From Myxocyprinus asiaticus (Eukaryota > Chordata > Actinopteri > Cypriniformes > Catostomidae), in contig NC_059358.1 in assembly GCF_019703515.2 (NCBI RefSeq), positions 46,696,594 to 46,760,593 on the forward strand: a stretch of 64,000 nucleotides of DNA. Direction: 5' to 3'. Below are positions 23,725 to 33,600 of the stretch, in pieces; positions within the stretch are counted from its first letter, which is position 1; each line of letters starts with the position of its first letter. The position numbers and the translations under genes are program-made. The notes under the pieces are model-generated. The model saw only the letters and a list, made by a program, of their open reading frames with translations. It was not told the DNA's origin and searched no databases.

Positions 23725-24469
23725 ATCCGATGTACTAAATCACATTAAAAAACTGTTTCTATTCTAAACTTTTTTTTTTTGCTATTGATTGATGTAATTC
23801 TCTAATATGTGCACTACTAGATTACATTATGTAGGGTGAATGTGAACCAACCAAGTCTGTTCAACAACATGGGCAAGGGGATTTCGGCTGGGGATTTGTA
23901 GTTCTCAGCATGCTTTGCATGGGACTTGGTGCGTAGAGTAATATTTTTGAAATGAATTGTTATTTTATGTAGTTTTGAGCAAGATAGTGTTTAATGTTGG
24001 TGAGATGTAAGGGGAGATGTAATGTTGTTATTTTGGGATTTAGAACCGATGTTATGCTGGGTTACCACTGTGGTGAAGAGTGGAGTATTTGCTTGAGGAT
24101 GGGTACACAGGCAACATGTTACATTGCTTTACACAAGGAACAATTACTACTTAGTATTTAGCATGCTAATGTATGCTATTGCTAGCAAAAAATACTTAGT
24201 ATTTAGCATGCTATTGCTAGCAAAAAAGTTAGCTAACTAGTATAACCTTTAAGCATAAATCAGTAATGTGACATGAATATATTATGTAAAACTAAATAAA
24301 TGATCATGTTAAGGACACATATATAATCACTTTGACACTACTGAATTAGATCATTTAAAAATAAAATTTGGTCCATTATGTTGAAATTACGTGATAAAAT
24401 TATGTTCTCTGACAAAATATGAGCCAGAGCAAGAGGGGAAAAAATATGTTGATGGAACTTAATTGATTC
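23725..24469. other. Unassigned stretch
   Basis: No gene is seen. A short imperfect direct repeat (ACTTAGTATTTAGCATGCTA at about 24149 and 24194) is present. Confidence 0.4.
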
Positions 24470-24477
24470 ATGTGGAA

Positions 24478-25078
24478 TAGTGATGGGAAGATCGGATCAT
24501 TTGACTGACTTGAATCTCTGAGTCTCGTTCAGCAAAATGAACAAATCTTTATTCAAGTCATTTCATTCATTTGAGCAGAATTAAATTAAAATGTTACATT
24601 TTCAATATCCAAATCCCCCCAACACGTCTACTTACACAAACTTTGATTATAGTCCCAATAAGGAATAAATTATTATGTAGCCAAGGACAAATTATGAGAA
24701 ACAGAAAGATTCGTTCACCTCTGGAATCTTCTTGTCCAAGTCGTTCGTTCTTTTGTCACGTGACAGCCATATGTGCATAGCATATACTCAGACCAGATGA
24801 CTCGAGAGGTGAACTAATAATTTCTGTTTCCTATGTGAGCAATGCATAGCGTATATGGCTTTCACGTGACAAAAGAATGAACGACTCAGACCAGAAGACT
24901 CGAGAGGTGAACTAATCATTTCTGTTTCCTGTACAGCACCTATGCGGTTTTCATGTAACAAACGAAAGGCGCGGCCAACACAAAATGAACTAATTACTCT
25001 CTGAGACTGCTCCTCCTTCTGAGTCACATAAAAGATTCATTCAAATTGAACGAATCATTCATGAACGACCCATCACTA
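24478..25078. mobile_element. Non-autonomous hAT transposon, 601 bp
   Basis: The ends are TAGTGATGGG at the left and CCCATCACTA at the right, exact complements. ATGTGGAA flanks both sides (24470-24477 and 25079-25086), an exact 8-bp target duplication that identifies hAT. The interior has diverged direct blocks (GACTCGAGAGGTGAACTAAT at about 24798 and 24897, and nearby TTTCTGTTTCCT) and many GAACGA/TCGTTC motifs that are complementary across the element. There is no transposase. Confidence 0.9.
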
Positions 25079-25157
25079 ATGTGGAACAGGTGTACATTAC
25101 AGGGTAATTTAAAAATGTCACTTCATGTCAAAAATGTTGCAGACCCCTCCTGTACAT

Positions 25158-25665
25158 CCCTGCTGAAATAACTAGCTAAAACCAGCTCAAGCTGGTTGGC
25201 TGGTTTTAGCTGGTCAGTGTGACAAGGAGGAGGGTGGGGCTACTACGAATGCCTGGTCAACAATCGGCTAATCAGCCGAGGAGGAGGATAAGTGCAACGA
25301 GCTGTGGCAGTTCGGGAGAGAGCTACAGGCAGCTGCCCTGTATGCGTTTGTGTGTTTTTGTGTTTGAGTGTATTAAAACATTACTTTGATGCTTCATCCT
25401 GTTCCCACCTCCTCCTTTCCATTGAACCCTGTTACAGTCAGTTAGCTGGTTTCAGAGGGGGTTTGAACACTTTTTAGCTGGTCAGGCTGGGAGACCAGCC
25501 AAGACCACCCTGACCAGCTAAGACCAACTAAGACCAGCCTGACCAGCTAAAAAAAAGGAATCAAACCCCCTTTAAAATCAGCCTGACCAGCTATGACCAG
25601 GCTGGGCAACCAGCTAAAACCAGCCAACCAGCTTATGCTGGTTTTAGCTGGTCTTTTCAGCAGGG
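25158..25665. repeat. GACCAGCT-rich inverted-repeat element
   Basis: CCCTGCTGAAATAACTAGC at the left is matched by the complement of GCTGGTCTTTTCAGCAGGG at the right. The interior is built almost entirely of AGCTGGTTT / AAACCAGCT units in both orientations, which could fold extensively. It resembles a dispersed repeat I remember from zebrafish and carp. The superfamily is not clear to me. A solo LTR interrupts it at 25218-25436. Confidence 0.7.
25218..25436 (+). mobile_element. Solo LTR, 219 bp, Gypsy-like
   Basis: It begins TGTGACAAGGAGGAGG and ends CCCTGTTACA, giving short inverted TGTGACA/TGTTACA termini with the TG...CA signature of LTRs. GTCAG flanks both sides (25213-25217 and 25437-25441), an exact 5-bp target duplication. 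ATTAAA near 25371 is a likely polyadenylation signal. No internal gag-pol remains, so this is the scar of LTR-LTR recombination. A 5-bp duplication fits Gypsy-type integrases. The strand is assigned from the polyadenylation signal. Confidence 0.85.
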
Positions 25666-26038
25666 CAGCATTTAATGATTATTTCAATGGCTTTGCTCAT
25701 CAAATATACATGCAATGATATGGTAGCCTACCATCCATGTTTTTATAGGCATAAAATGCATTACTCAGTTTTATACAATATGTAACGGGGGTCCCGGCTC
25801 CTTGACCTGACAATGGCTGAAGACCCCTGATCTAAATTCAAAGCATTTTTTTCAGTGTATGATATTCAACACCTTTATTTAAAAAGTTGAAATATCTACA
25901 ATGGCATGCTGCCTTTAAATGTTTATCAAATAAGGTGATATAGTCATAATAATAAAGAGGTAAGTATAAACTAAGAACATGAATATAATTTTTTTTTTAT
26001 ATTTTTGTTTGGTTAATATTAATATAAGTCACATAACG
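25666..26038. other. Unassigned stretch
   Basis: AT-rich with no recognisable gene. It ends directly against DIRS copy B. Confidence 0.4.
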
Positions 26039-26918
26039 TCCTGGTTACTTGCGTTCCCTGATGGAGGGAATGAGATGCTGTGTCAATGTATTGACACTAG
26101 GGGTCACTCTTGGGAGCCCGAGACACCTCTGGTCTTTGATAAAAGGCCAATGAAAATTGGCGAGTGGTATTTACATACCACTCCCCCAGACATACGGGTA
26201 TAAAAGGAGCTGGTATGCAACACTCATTCAGGTTTTATGCTGAGGAGCCGAGACAAGGTCCCAGTCATTTCAGCGGGTAGTTCAGCATTGTGGCAGGAGG
26301 GACACAATGTCTCATTCCCTCCATCAGGGAACGGAGGTTACGCAAGTAACCAGGACATTCCCTATCTGTCACTCACTCAACGTTGTGTCGATGTAGTGAC
26401 CCTAGGGGTCCCTATACAAAAACGGCACAACTGGCTGAACTGTGTTACGTGAACTGGCGGTGTGTGACGGGCAGACCACTGTGTGCCTCATAACCAGCAC
26501 GCCAGCCCGACACGTAACCTCCCCCAACACAGTTATGAATGTCGAATGGCCCTTTGGGGACAAGTCGACTACCCAAAAGATAGAGACGGGCTAGCCCAGT
26601 AGTGGCCTCTTATCCCCTTTTTTTCCCACTCCCTAAAAAAAGGGGGATTAACTGACTGGGCCCACCAGGTTTAGTCGGGGGGGTGTCCCTCCCAAGGGGA
26701 AGACACCGCGGAGCACCCTGCCCGTGGGGGGGGGGGTATTTAAGTGGAAATACGTCACATGGTCTTGCCGAGCTGTGTCGGATGTATGCCATCTGGGGGA
26801 GTCCCAAGGTAGGTCCTGCCCTATGGGGGAGGAGTTACTACAAGCATGGTGACTGGGGCAGAGGGGCCCTGCCCAAGGAAGATGCAGTTTGCCAACAGGG
26901 AAACGAATTAGCGGAAGA

Positions 26919-28064
26919 AACAGTGCATCCGGAAAGTATTCACAGCGCTTCACTTTTTCCACATTTTGTTATGTTACAGCCTTATTCCAAAATGGATTAA
27001 ATTCATTATTTTCCTCAAAATTCTACAAACAATACCCCATAATGACAATGTGAAAGAAGTTTGTTTGAAATCTTTGCAAATTTATTAAAAATAAAAAAAT
27101 GAAAAAAATCACATGTACATACTGTAAGTATTAACAGCCTTTGCCATGACACTCAAAATTGAGCTCAGGTACATCCTGTTTCCACTGATCATCCTTGAGA
27201 TGTTTCTACAACTTGATTGAAGTCCACTTGTGGTAAATTCAGTTGATTGGACATGATTTGGAAAGGCACACACCTGTCTATATAAGGTCCCACAGTTAAC
27301 AGGGCATGTCAGAGCACAAACCAAGCCATGAAGTCCAAGGAATTGTCTGTAGACCTCCAAGACAGGATTGTATCGAGGCACAGATCTGGGGAAGGGTACA
27401 TAAAATATTCTGCAGCATTGAAGGTCCCAATGAGCACAGTGGCCTCCATCATCCATAAATGGAAGAAGTTTGGAACCACCAGGACTCTTCCTAGAGCTGG
27501 CCGCCTGGCCAAACTGAGCGATTGGGGGAGAAGGGCCATAGTCAGGGAGGTGACCAAGAACCCAATGGTCACTCTGACAGAGCTCCAGCATTTCTCTGTG
27601 GAGAGAGGAGAACCTTCCAGAAGAACAACCATCTCTGCAGCACTCCACCAATCAGGCCTATATGGTAGAGTGGCCAGACGGAAGCCACTCCTCAGTAAAA
27701 GGCACATGACAGCCTGCCTGGAGTTTGCCAAAAGGCACCTGAAGGACTCTCAGACCATGAGAAACAAAGATTGAACTCTTTGGCCTGAATGGCAAGCATC
27801 ATGTCTGGAGGAAACCAGGCACCGCTCATCACCTGGCCAATACCATCCCTACAGTGAAGCATGGTGGTGGCAGCATCATGCTGTGGGGATGTTTTTCAGC
27901 GGCAGGAACTGGGAGACTAGTCAGGATCGAGGGAAAGATGAATGCAGCAATGTACAGAGACATCCTTGATGAAAACCTGCTCCAGAGCACTCTGGACCTC
28001 AGACTGGGGTGAAGATTCATCTTCCAACCGGACAATGACCCTAAGCACTCAGCCAAGATAACAA
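26919..28064 (+). mobile_element. Tc1/mariner transposon, family III, 3'-truncated
   Basis: The left end CAGTGCATCCGGAAAGTATT and a long AT-rich terminal region (ACCCCATAATGACAATGTG) are those of an abundant fish Tc1 family. The transposase lies on the plus strand. The copy stops inside the transposase, right after the second catalytic aspartate region (AAGATAACAAAG at about 28053-28064), and DIRS sequence resumes at once. Its right inverted repeat is absent. Confidence 0.88.
27328..28064 (+). pseudogene. Tc1-type transposase, first catalytic residue deleted and 3'-truncated
   Basis: The frame from ATG 27328 gives 148 residues. The paired-type DNA-binding region includes SVDLQDRIVSRHRSGEGY and STVASIIHKWKKFGTTRTL, followed by VTLTELQ. 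At about 27763-27775 a short stretch is missing compared with related Tc1 transposases. It should carry the first catalytic aspartate, and its loss also shifts frame, giving a stop. Downstream blocks remain in another frame: a G-rich [14 protein letters not shown] region at about 27855-27900 and the second aspartate region QPDNDPKH at about 28023-28046. The third acidic residue is lost with the truncation. Confidence 0.88.
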
Positions 28065-29008
28065 AGGTGGCACATCCTGGGTGTGATATGCCATAGTTAT
28101 GGCGTCAATGAGCCAGTGGGTGATCCTCTGCTTGGAGACAGCGCTTCCTTTTCACTGTCCACCAAAGCAGACAAAGAGCTGCTCAGAGACTCTAAAACTC
28201 TGCGTGCGATCCAAATAGATGCGTAAAGCGTGCACCGGACACAGCAACGTTAGGGCTGGGTGTGGCTCCTCCTGGGGCAGTGCTTGCAGGTTCAACACTT
28301 GGTCCCTAAAAGAGGTCGTGGGAACCTTGGGCACGTAGCCCGGTTGGGGTCTCAGGATCACGTGAGAGTAGCCCAGACCGCTTGCAGGTCTCCTACCCTC
28401 TTGATGGAAGTGAGCACAGTCAGGAGGGCAGTCTTCAAGGAGAGTGCCTTAAGCGCAGCTGACTGCAAAAGCTCAAAGGCGGCTCTCTGTAGACCCTGAA
28501 GAACTACAGAGAGGTCCCATGAGGGAACGAGGTGTGGTCTGAAGGGATTCAACCTCCTGGCACCTCTCAGGAACCTGATGATCAGGTCGTGCTTCCATAA
28601 GGACTTATCGTCCACTGTGTCGTGGTGTGTCACTATAGTGGCTACATACACCTTCAAGGTGGAAGGAGACAGCCACCCTACCAACCTCTCCTACAGGAAG
28701 GAAAGCACCGATCCGACTGCGCATGTCTGGGGGTCTTCGCGTCAGGAAGAACACCACTTAGCAAACAGATGCCACTTAAAGGCATACAGGCACCTCGTAG
28801 ATGGGGCCCTAGCCTGAGTGATCGTGTCTACCACCGCAGATGGTAGACTGCTTAGGTCTTCCGCATCCCGTCCAGGGGCCAGGCATGGAGATTCCAGAGG
28901 TCTGGTCGTGGGTGCCAGATTGTGCCCCGTCCCTGAGAAAGAAGGTCCTTCCTCAGGGGAATTTGCTGGGGGGGGGCTGCCGCAAGGAGTGTGAGGTCCG
29001 AGAACCAT
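28065..29008 (-). pseudogene. DIRS tyrosine recombinase, copy B, truncated and frameshifted
   Basis: Pieces in three frames cover most of the recombinase. 28742-29008 has ARAPSTRCLYAFKWHLFAKW, 28358-28684 has LSPSTLKVYVATIV and box I in LTSIKRVGDLQ, and 28152-28361 has GYVPKVPTTSFRDQVLNLQ and HALRIYLDRTQSF. The sequence stops shortly after the SKQRITHW region at the Tc1 junction. Box II H-x-x-R and the catalytic tyrosine are missing, so the product could not cut or join DNA. Confidence 0.88.
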
Positions 29009-30577
29009 GTCTGGGTGGGCCAGTAGGGTGCTACCAGGACAACCTGCTCTTCATCCTCCCTGACCTTGCACAGGGTCTTCTGGACAAGGACTGCTTGCAC
29101 AGGGTCACAGGTTATCCTCCAGATCAGCTGGACCACCTGAGGGTGGAGTCTCCACTCTCCCTGGAGGGTAGCCTGCCGTGACAGCGCATCCGCTGCAGTG
29201 TTGAGGTCACCCGGGATATGAGTGGCTCGCAGCGATTTGAGGTACTGCTGACTCCAGAGGAGGAGACAGCGGGCGAGTTGTGACATACAATGGGAGCGCA
29301 GACCGCCTTGACGGTTGACATATGCTACCATTGCCGTGTTGTTTGCTCAAACTAACACGTGCTTGCCCTGTATCAATGGCCGGAACCTCCACAGGGTGAG
29401 CAGAATTGCCAGCAACTCGAGGCAGCTGATATGCCAATGCAGCTGCGAGCCTGTCCATAAGCCGGTGGCTGTGTGCCCTTTGCAAACAGCACCCCAGCCC
29501 GTTTTGGAGGCGTCTGTCGTAACCACCATGTGCCTGGAGACCTACTCTAGGGGAACGCCTGCCCATAGAAATGTATGGTCGGTCCAAGGGCTGAAGAGGG
29601 GGTGACAGATCAGCATGATGGCCACGCGATGTGTCCTGCGGTGCCATGCCCATCTCGGGACTCGAGTCTGAAGCCAGTGCTGAAGCGGTCTCATATGCAT
29701 CAACCCGAGCGGAGTGGCCACCGCTGAGGATGCCGTATGCCCCAGAAGCCTCTGAAAGATTTTCAGTGGAACCTCTGTTTTCTGTTTGAATGCCTTCAAA
29801 CAGTTCAGCACTGACTGTGTGCGTTTGTTCATGAGGCGCACCGTCAATGAGACTGAGTCCAACTCCAAACCGAGAAAAGAGATGCTCTGAACCGGGAGGA
29901 GCTTGCTCTTTTCCCAGTTGACCCAAAACCCTAGTCGGCTGAGGTGCAAGAGCACCAGTCCCTGTGTGCACACGGCATATCCTGAGAGTAGGCTTGGATT
30001 AGCCAATCATCAAGATAGTTGAGAATACGAATGCCCACTTCCCTTAATGGGCAAGAGCTGCCTCTACGACCTTCGTGAAAATGCAAGGGAACAAGGACAG
30101 ACCGCAAAGGAGCACCTTGTACTGATACGCCTGACCCTCGAATGCAAACCGCAGGAAGGGTCTGTGTTGAGGTAGAATTGAGACATGGAAGTACGCGTCC
30201 TTCAGGTCTACTGCCGCAAACCAATCTTGATGCTGGACGCTCACCAGAATGCGTTTTTGCATCAGCATCTGTGTAAAGCCTGGTTCAGTACTCACAAGTC
30301 CAAGATTGGCCGCAACCCACTGCCTTTTTTCGGTACAATGAAGTAGGGGCTGTAAAACCCCTTCTTCATCTCGGCCGGAGGGACAGGCTCTATCGCATCC
30401 TTCCGTAAAGAGGGTAGCTTTCTCCGTGCACAAGGTAGCAGCGTTCTCGCCCTTCACTGAGGTGAAGTGGATGCCGCTGAACCTGGGCAGACGCCTGGCG
30501 AACTGAATCGTGTAGCCAAGTCGGACAGTCCGGATCAGCCATCGTGATGGATTGGAAAGCGCAAGCCACACATCCAA
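28852..30577 (-). pseudogene. DIRS reverse transcriptase-RNase H, copy B, frameshifted
   Basis: Reverse transcriptase motifs LKDAYFHVSI and GLSLFPCIFTK are at 30044-30577, and the catalytic NYLDDWL is in the next frame at about 30003-30040. The thumb (LHLSRLG, VNWEKSKLLPV, LGLELDSVS) is at 29542-30006. RNase H starts with VVTTDASKTGWGAV and CLELLAILLTLW at 29347-29529 and ends with THIPGDLNTAADALSRQ at 28852-29331. Each segment is well preserved but at least three frameshifts separate them. YLDD and the RNase H aspartates are intact. Confidence 0.9.
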
Positions 30578-30705
30578 GCTTCAAGCGAGGGGGACCAAGG
30601 GGACAATCTCGTCGGACGTACCTGCAGGTGGGGCCTCGCAGTGGGGTGGAGCTCGAGGTGCCACGCCATGTTGTGGCCATGCTGTGTTCAGGGACATCGA
30701 AGCAC

Positions 30706-32332
30706 TTACCTGGCTCCATGTGACCACCCCGGAACAGCTTGGGACGGGGAAGGAAGAGGCCTGTCCTCGTGACCCATGGAGACTGTCACATCGGGGGTGG
30801 ATTTGTGCCACAGCTGAGCACTCAGGGGCGGGGAGATCGCTGCTGGAGCGCCAAACTTGCAAGGATGGAAAGGTGGACGGTGGTCGTGATGATGGCCATG
30901 CACACCAGGTATGTGACCCGGGGAAGGAGGAAACCGCTCTTTTGCTGAACTGTTGGGTACCACAGCCACTTGGGCATGTGGTGAAATTAAATGAAAAAGC
31001 AACAAAAGATTCTCCTCCCAGCCCTCCACCGGGGGATGGAGTCGTCTGCTTATCAGCTCCAAGGTGGATTTCGTCGTCCCTGGGTTGCCCGTCTCAGGGG
31101 CGCTTCGAAGCCTTCCTTGGGTTCTTGTCAGCCGGCAGTGAGATGGGTGGTGTTTGCTTCCTGCGGTGGGCTCCACGCCGGGGCTGGGCTGCGGTGGAGC
31201 CGGTGCAGTCACCGCAGGGGGACGACCTTGGTGACGAGCAGGCGGGGTGCGGGTTCTTAAGCCATGCCGGGGCAGGATGTACCTAATGGACTCCATCTGC
31301 TGCTTCACCGTCGAGAACTGCTGGGTAAAGTCCTCGACAGTGTCGCCAAATAGGCCAACCTGGGAAATGGGTGCAGCAAGGAACCGTGCCAGGTTGAGCC
31401 AAAGTTGGCACTCCTGGTCCACTAAGGTGGACATTGCCCGCCCGAGAGACCTCGCCGTGACCTTCATCACCCGGAGAGTGAGGTCGGTCACCGAGCGCAG
31501 CTCCTGCATCAAATCTGGGGCAGAACTACCCTCGTGCAGTTCCTGAAGTGCCTTGGATTTGCAGGAGAGCCATGGCGTGCAGGGCGGAGGTGGCTTGTCC
31601 AGCGTAGGTGCACCGCGAGTGACTTATCCACCGGGGGAATGGCCGAATAGTCCCTGGCCGCCCCGCCATCAAGGGTAGTGAGGGCGGGGGAGCTGAAAGA
31701 TCGGGACCGGGCAGTAAAAGGTGCCTCCCGTGATCTTGTCAGCTCCTCATATACTTCCGGGAAGAAAGGGAGTGGAGTGGGGCGTGGCTGTTTTGAGCGG
31801 CACTGCAAGCCCAGGAACCAATCATCGAGCCGCGAGGGTTCAGGGGAGAGTGGAGGGTTCCACTCTAGCCCGACGCTTTCGGCCGCCCGGGAAAGCATGT
31901 CCGTAATTTCAGCATCAGCCTGTGACTATCAACCGCACCCGAGGGGGGGAGCTCAGCTGAGGCTTCTGCTTATGACTGGACAAGCCCACTCTCTGATGCT
32001 GCGCTCGAGAGGTCATCAGCTTCACGGACTCCGAACAAGAGGTTGAACTCACCGTGAGACGAGCTGGCGGACACATTCGGAAGCCCAATCGGGGCAGATG
32101 AGCATGCTGGGAAATGGGAGGTCCGTGGGGGGATACCCGGCGGAGTTGGTCCTATTGGGGTCCCCAAATCGCCCCCAATGCTAGCTGCGCTGGTTTCATA
32201 CCCGTAGGTAGAAGGACCGAGGTGGGGAGCCGCTGGGGTGGCTTGCTTTCTTACGAAAGCAAGCCGCGACCGCAACGTTGCCATGGTCATGTTCTTGCAG
32301 TGAGTACATGATCCATCCACGAATGCTGACAC
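30706..32332 (-). pseudogene. DIRS gag-like protein, copy B, frameshifted
   Basis: The N-terminal part (31970-32332) has CTHCKNMTMATLRSRLAFV and GDLGTPIGPTPPGIPP. The middle (31509-31898) has PLPFFPEVYEELTRSREAPF and SPALTTLDGGAARDYS. The C-terminal part (30706-31512) has MQELRSVTDLTLRVMKVTAR, LWLNLARF and PISQVGLFGDTVEDFTQQFS, then a proline-rich tail. It is probably the RNA-packaging structural protein, by position and repetition among copies; the two-cysteine C-x-x-C near the start is the only metal-binding-like motif. Frame changes near 31510 and 31950 break it. Confidence 0.72.
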
Positions 32333-32665
32333 AAAAGACAGCGATCGTGACCGTCAGAAGTTGAGAGGTAATGACCGCAACCAAGAATAACACACAATCG
32401 GAAAGGCATCTTTAAAAAGATGCGTCTTTGAAAAGACGTTCCGTGTGTGCCGCTCTTTTAGAGAAATATACTCTTTTAGAATAACATACTCTCTTTTTTC
32501 TGCTGAAGTGCCCAGGGGCGTTCTCTGCAGTGCACCAGTGCAGAGGAGGGAGAAGTCGCTGAAATGCGCCGTCAGATCCAGCAGAGGTTAATGAACAGTC
32601 AGCTAAGTAAACATCGATCATTCAGCTCTGAAGAGAAAATCTGAATGAGTGGTTGCATACCAGCT

Positions 32666-32704
32666 CCTTTTATACCCGTATGTCCGGGGGAGTAGCATGC
32701 AAAT
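32666..32704 (-). promoter_or_regulatory. DIRS terminal-repeat promoter, copy B: octamer plus TATA box
   Basis: ATTTGCAT (complement of 32697-32704) precedes TATAAAAGG (complement of 32666-32674), directed into gag. The opposite end of copy B keeps TATAAAAGG (26199-26207) but its octamer is altered to ATTTACAT (26169-26176). Confidence 0.58.
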
Positions 32705-32821
32705 ACCACTCGCCAATTTTCATTGGCCTTTTATCAAAGACCAGAGGTGTCTCAGGCTCCCAAGAGTGACCCCTTGTGTCACTACATCGACACAACATCG
32801 AGTGAGTGACAGATAGGGAAC

Positions 32822-33234
32822 AGATAGTTGTGGGTATTTAGGCTTCATCATAATTGTTGTAATGAATGCAACAATAAGGTTGCATTCATTACCATCAGTT
32901 AACACCAACCTGGTCTCATAGAATGAACATTACTCTATATAAATTTTTGCTTGAGTTTGACTTGTACGTGCCACTTTCTACATTTCGCTGCAGTTTCCTG
33001 GTGAAATTTACACAGCAGGCGCTACAACAACTGTGTGGTTTAATCAGTCACACAAATTACGACAATAATTGCTGATTTTGTTATTATAAAATAATTATTT
33101 ATCTATTACTCACCCCCCACCATGTTATGGTATCAAAATACTTTTACGTTAACGCATGATTTGAAAAACGAAACATTTAACACTTGTATTACAGACTCAC
33201 CCACATATATACAGTTATTCCAATTGCCTTTAGC
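32822..33234. other. Unassigned stretch
   Basis: Nothing recognisable; AT-rich. Confidence 0.4.
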
Positions 33235-33600
33235 TTGCTTGGTAGCTCACCTGATAGAGCGTTGGACTTTGGGCTTGATGGCCATTGTTCGAGACCAGCC
33301 AAAGATGCATGGAAGTGTAAGTGGCATAGAAGTGACACAAAATGATGTGGATGCTTCAGTTAATGTGTTTACTTTCTTTTTTTTTCTTTTTTTTTTTGCA
33401 TTTTAAAACACTATTGGTTAGGGTTAGGTGTTGGTTAAGGGTAAGCATGTCTGTTTTGTTAAACTCCCATTTATCTTTTCGGACACTATTGGTTAGGGTT
33501 ATGTGTTGGGTAAGGATGTCTGTTTGTTAAACTCTCATTTCTCTTTCTGGACGCTACTGGTTAGGTTAAGGATACAGTTTTTAGTTTAGGGAGGTACGTT
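33235..33600 (+). repeat. tRNA-like SINE remnant with ~70-bp tandem body repeats
   Basis: GCTTGGTAGCTCACCTGATA at 33236 resembles a tRNA A box and TTGTTCGAGACC at about 33286-33297 a B box, giving a degenerate tRNA head different from the SINE at 9.7 kb. The body contains CACTATTGGTTAGGGTTAGG at 33409, repeated as CACTATTGGTTAGGGTTATG at 33484 and CGCTACTGGTTAGG at 33552, each followed by TCTGTTT-GTTAAACTC, a period of roughly 70-75 bp. TTAGGG here is part of the repeat and not a telomere array. Confidence 0.55.

Larger units (their letters stand above)
26039..32821 (-). mobile_element. DIRS-type retrotransposon, copy B, with nested Tc1
   Basis: This is the most complete copy in gene content. 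Inverted ends (TCCTGGTTACTTGCG at 26039, GTTCCCTATCTG complement ending at 32821) enclose gag, pol and recombinase remnants on the minus strand. The internal end junction is near 26346-26370. A Tc1 fragment occupies about 26919-28064. By comparison with copy A it replaces about 450 bp, including the recombinase C-terminus. The recombinase frame starts near 29008 and overlaps the end of the pol frame (28852), an arrangement usual in DIRS elements. Confidence 0.9.

Noticed and set aside
27109..27651. 180-codon minus-strand frame
   Set aside because: It is antisense to the Tc1 family III transposase and terminal repeat, and no protein family resembles it.
29207..29971. 254-codon minus-strand open frame
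   Set aside because: It overlaps the DIRS reverse transcriptase and RNase H segments of copy B in another frame; the recognisable motifs are in the overlapping frames, so it is a shadow.
30552..31286. 244-codon plus-strand open frame
   Set aside because: It is antisense to DIRS gag of copy B in GC-rich sequence and has no motif; the same antisense openness recurs at 15352-16008 and 49644-50184 for the same reason.
33235..33300. Functional tRNA gene
   Set aside because: A-box-like and B-box-like sequences are present, but no complete cloverleaf with paired acceptor ends is seen and repeat-like sequence follows, so it reads as a SINE head. The same applies to 10115-10180, 23170-23230 and 52985-53045.
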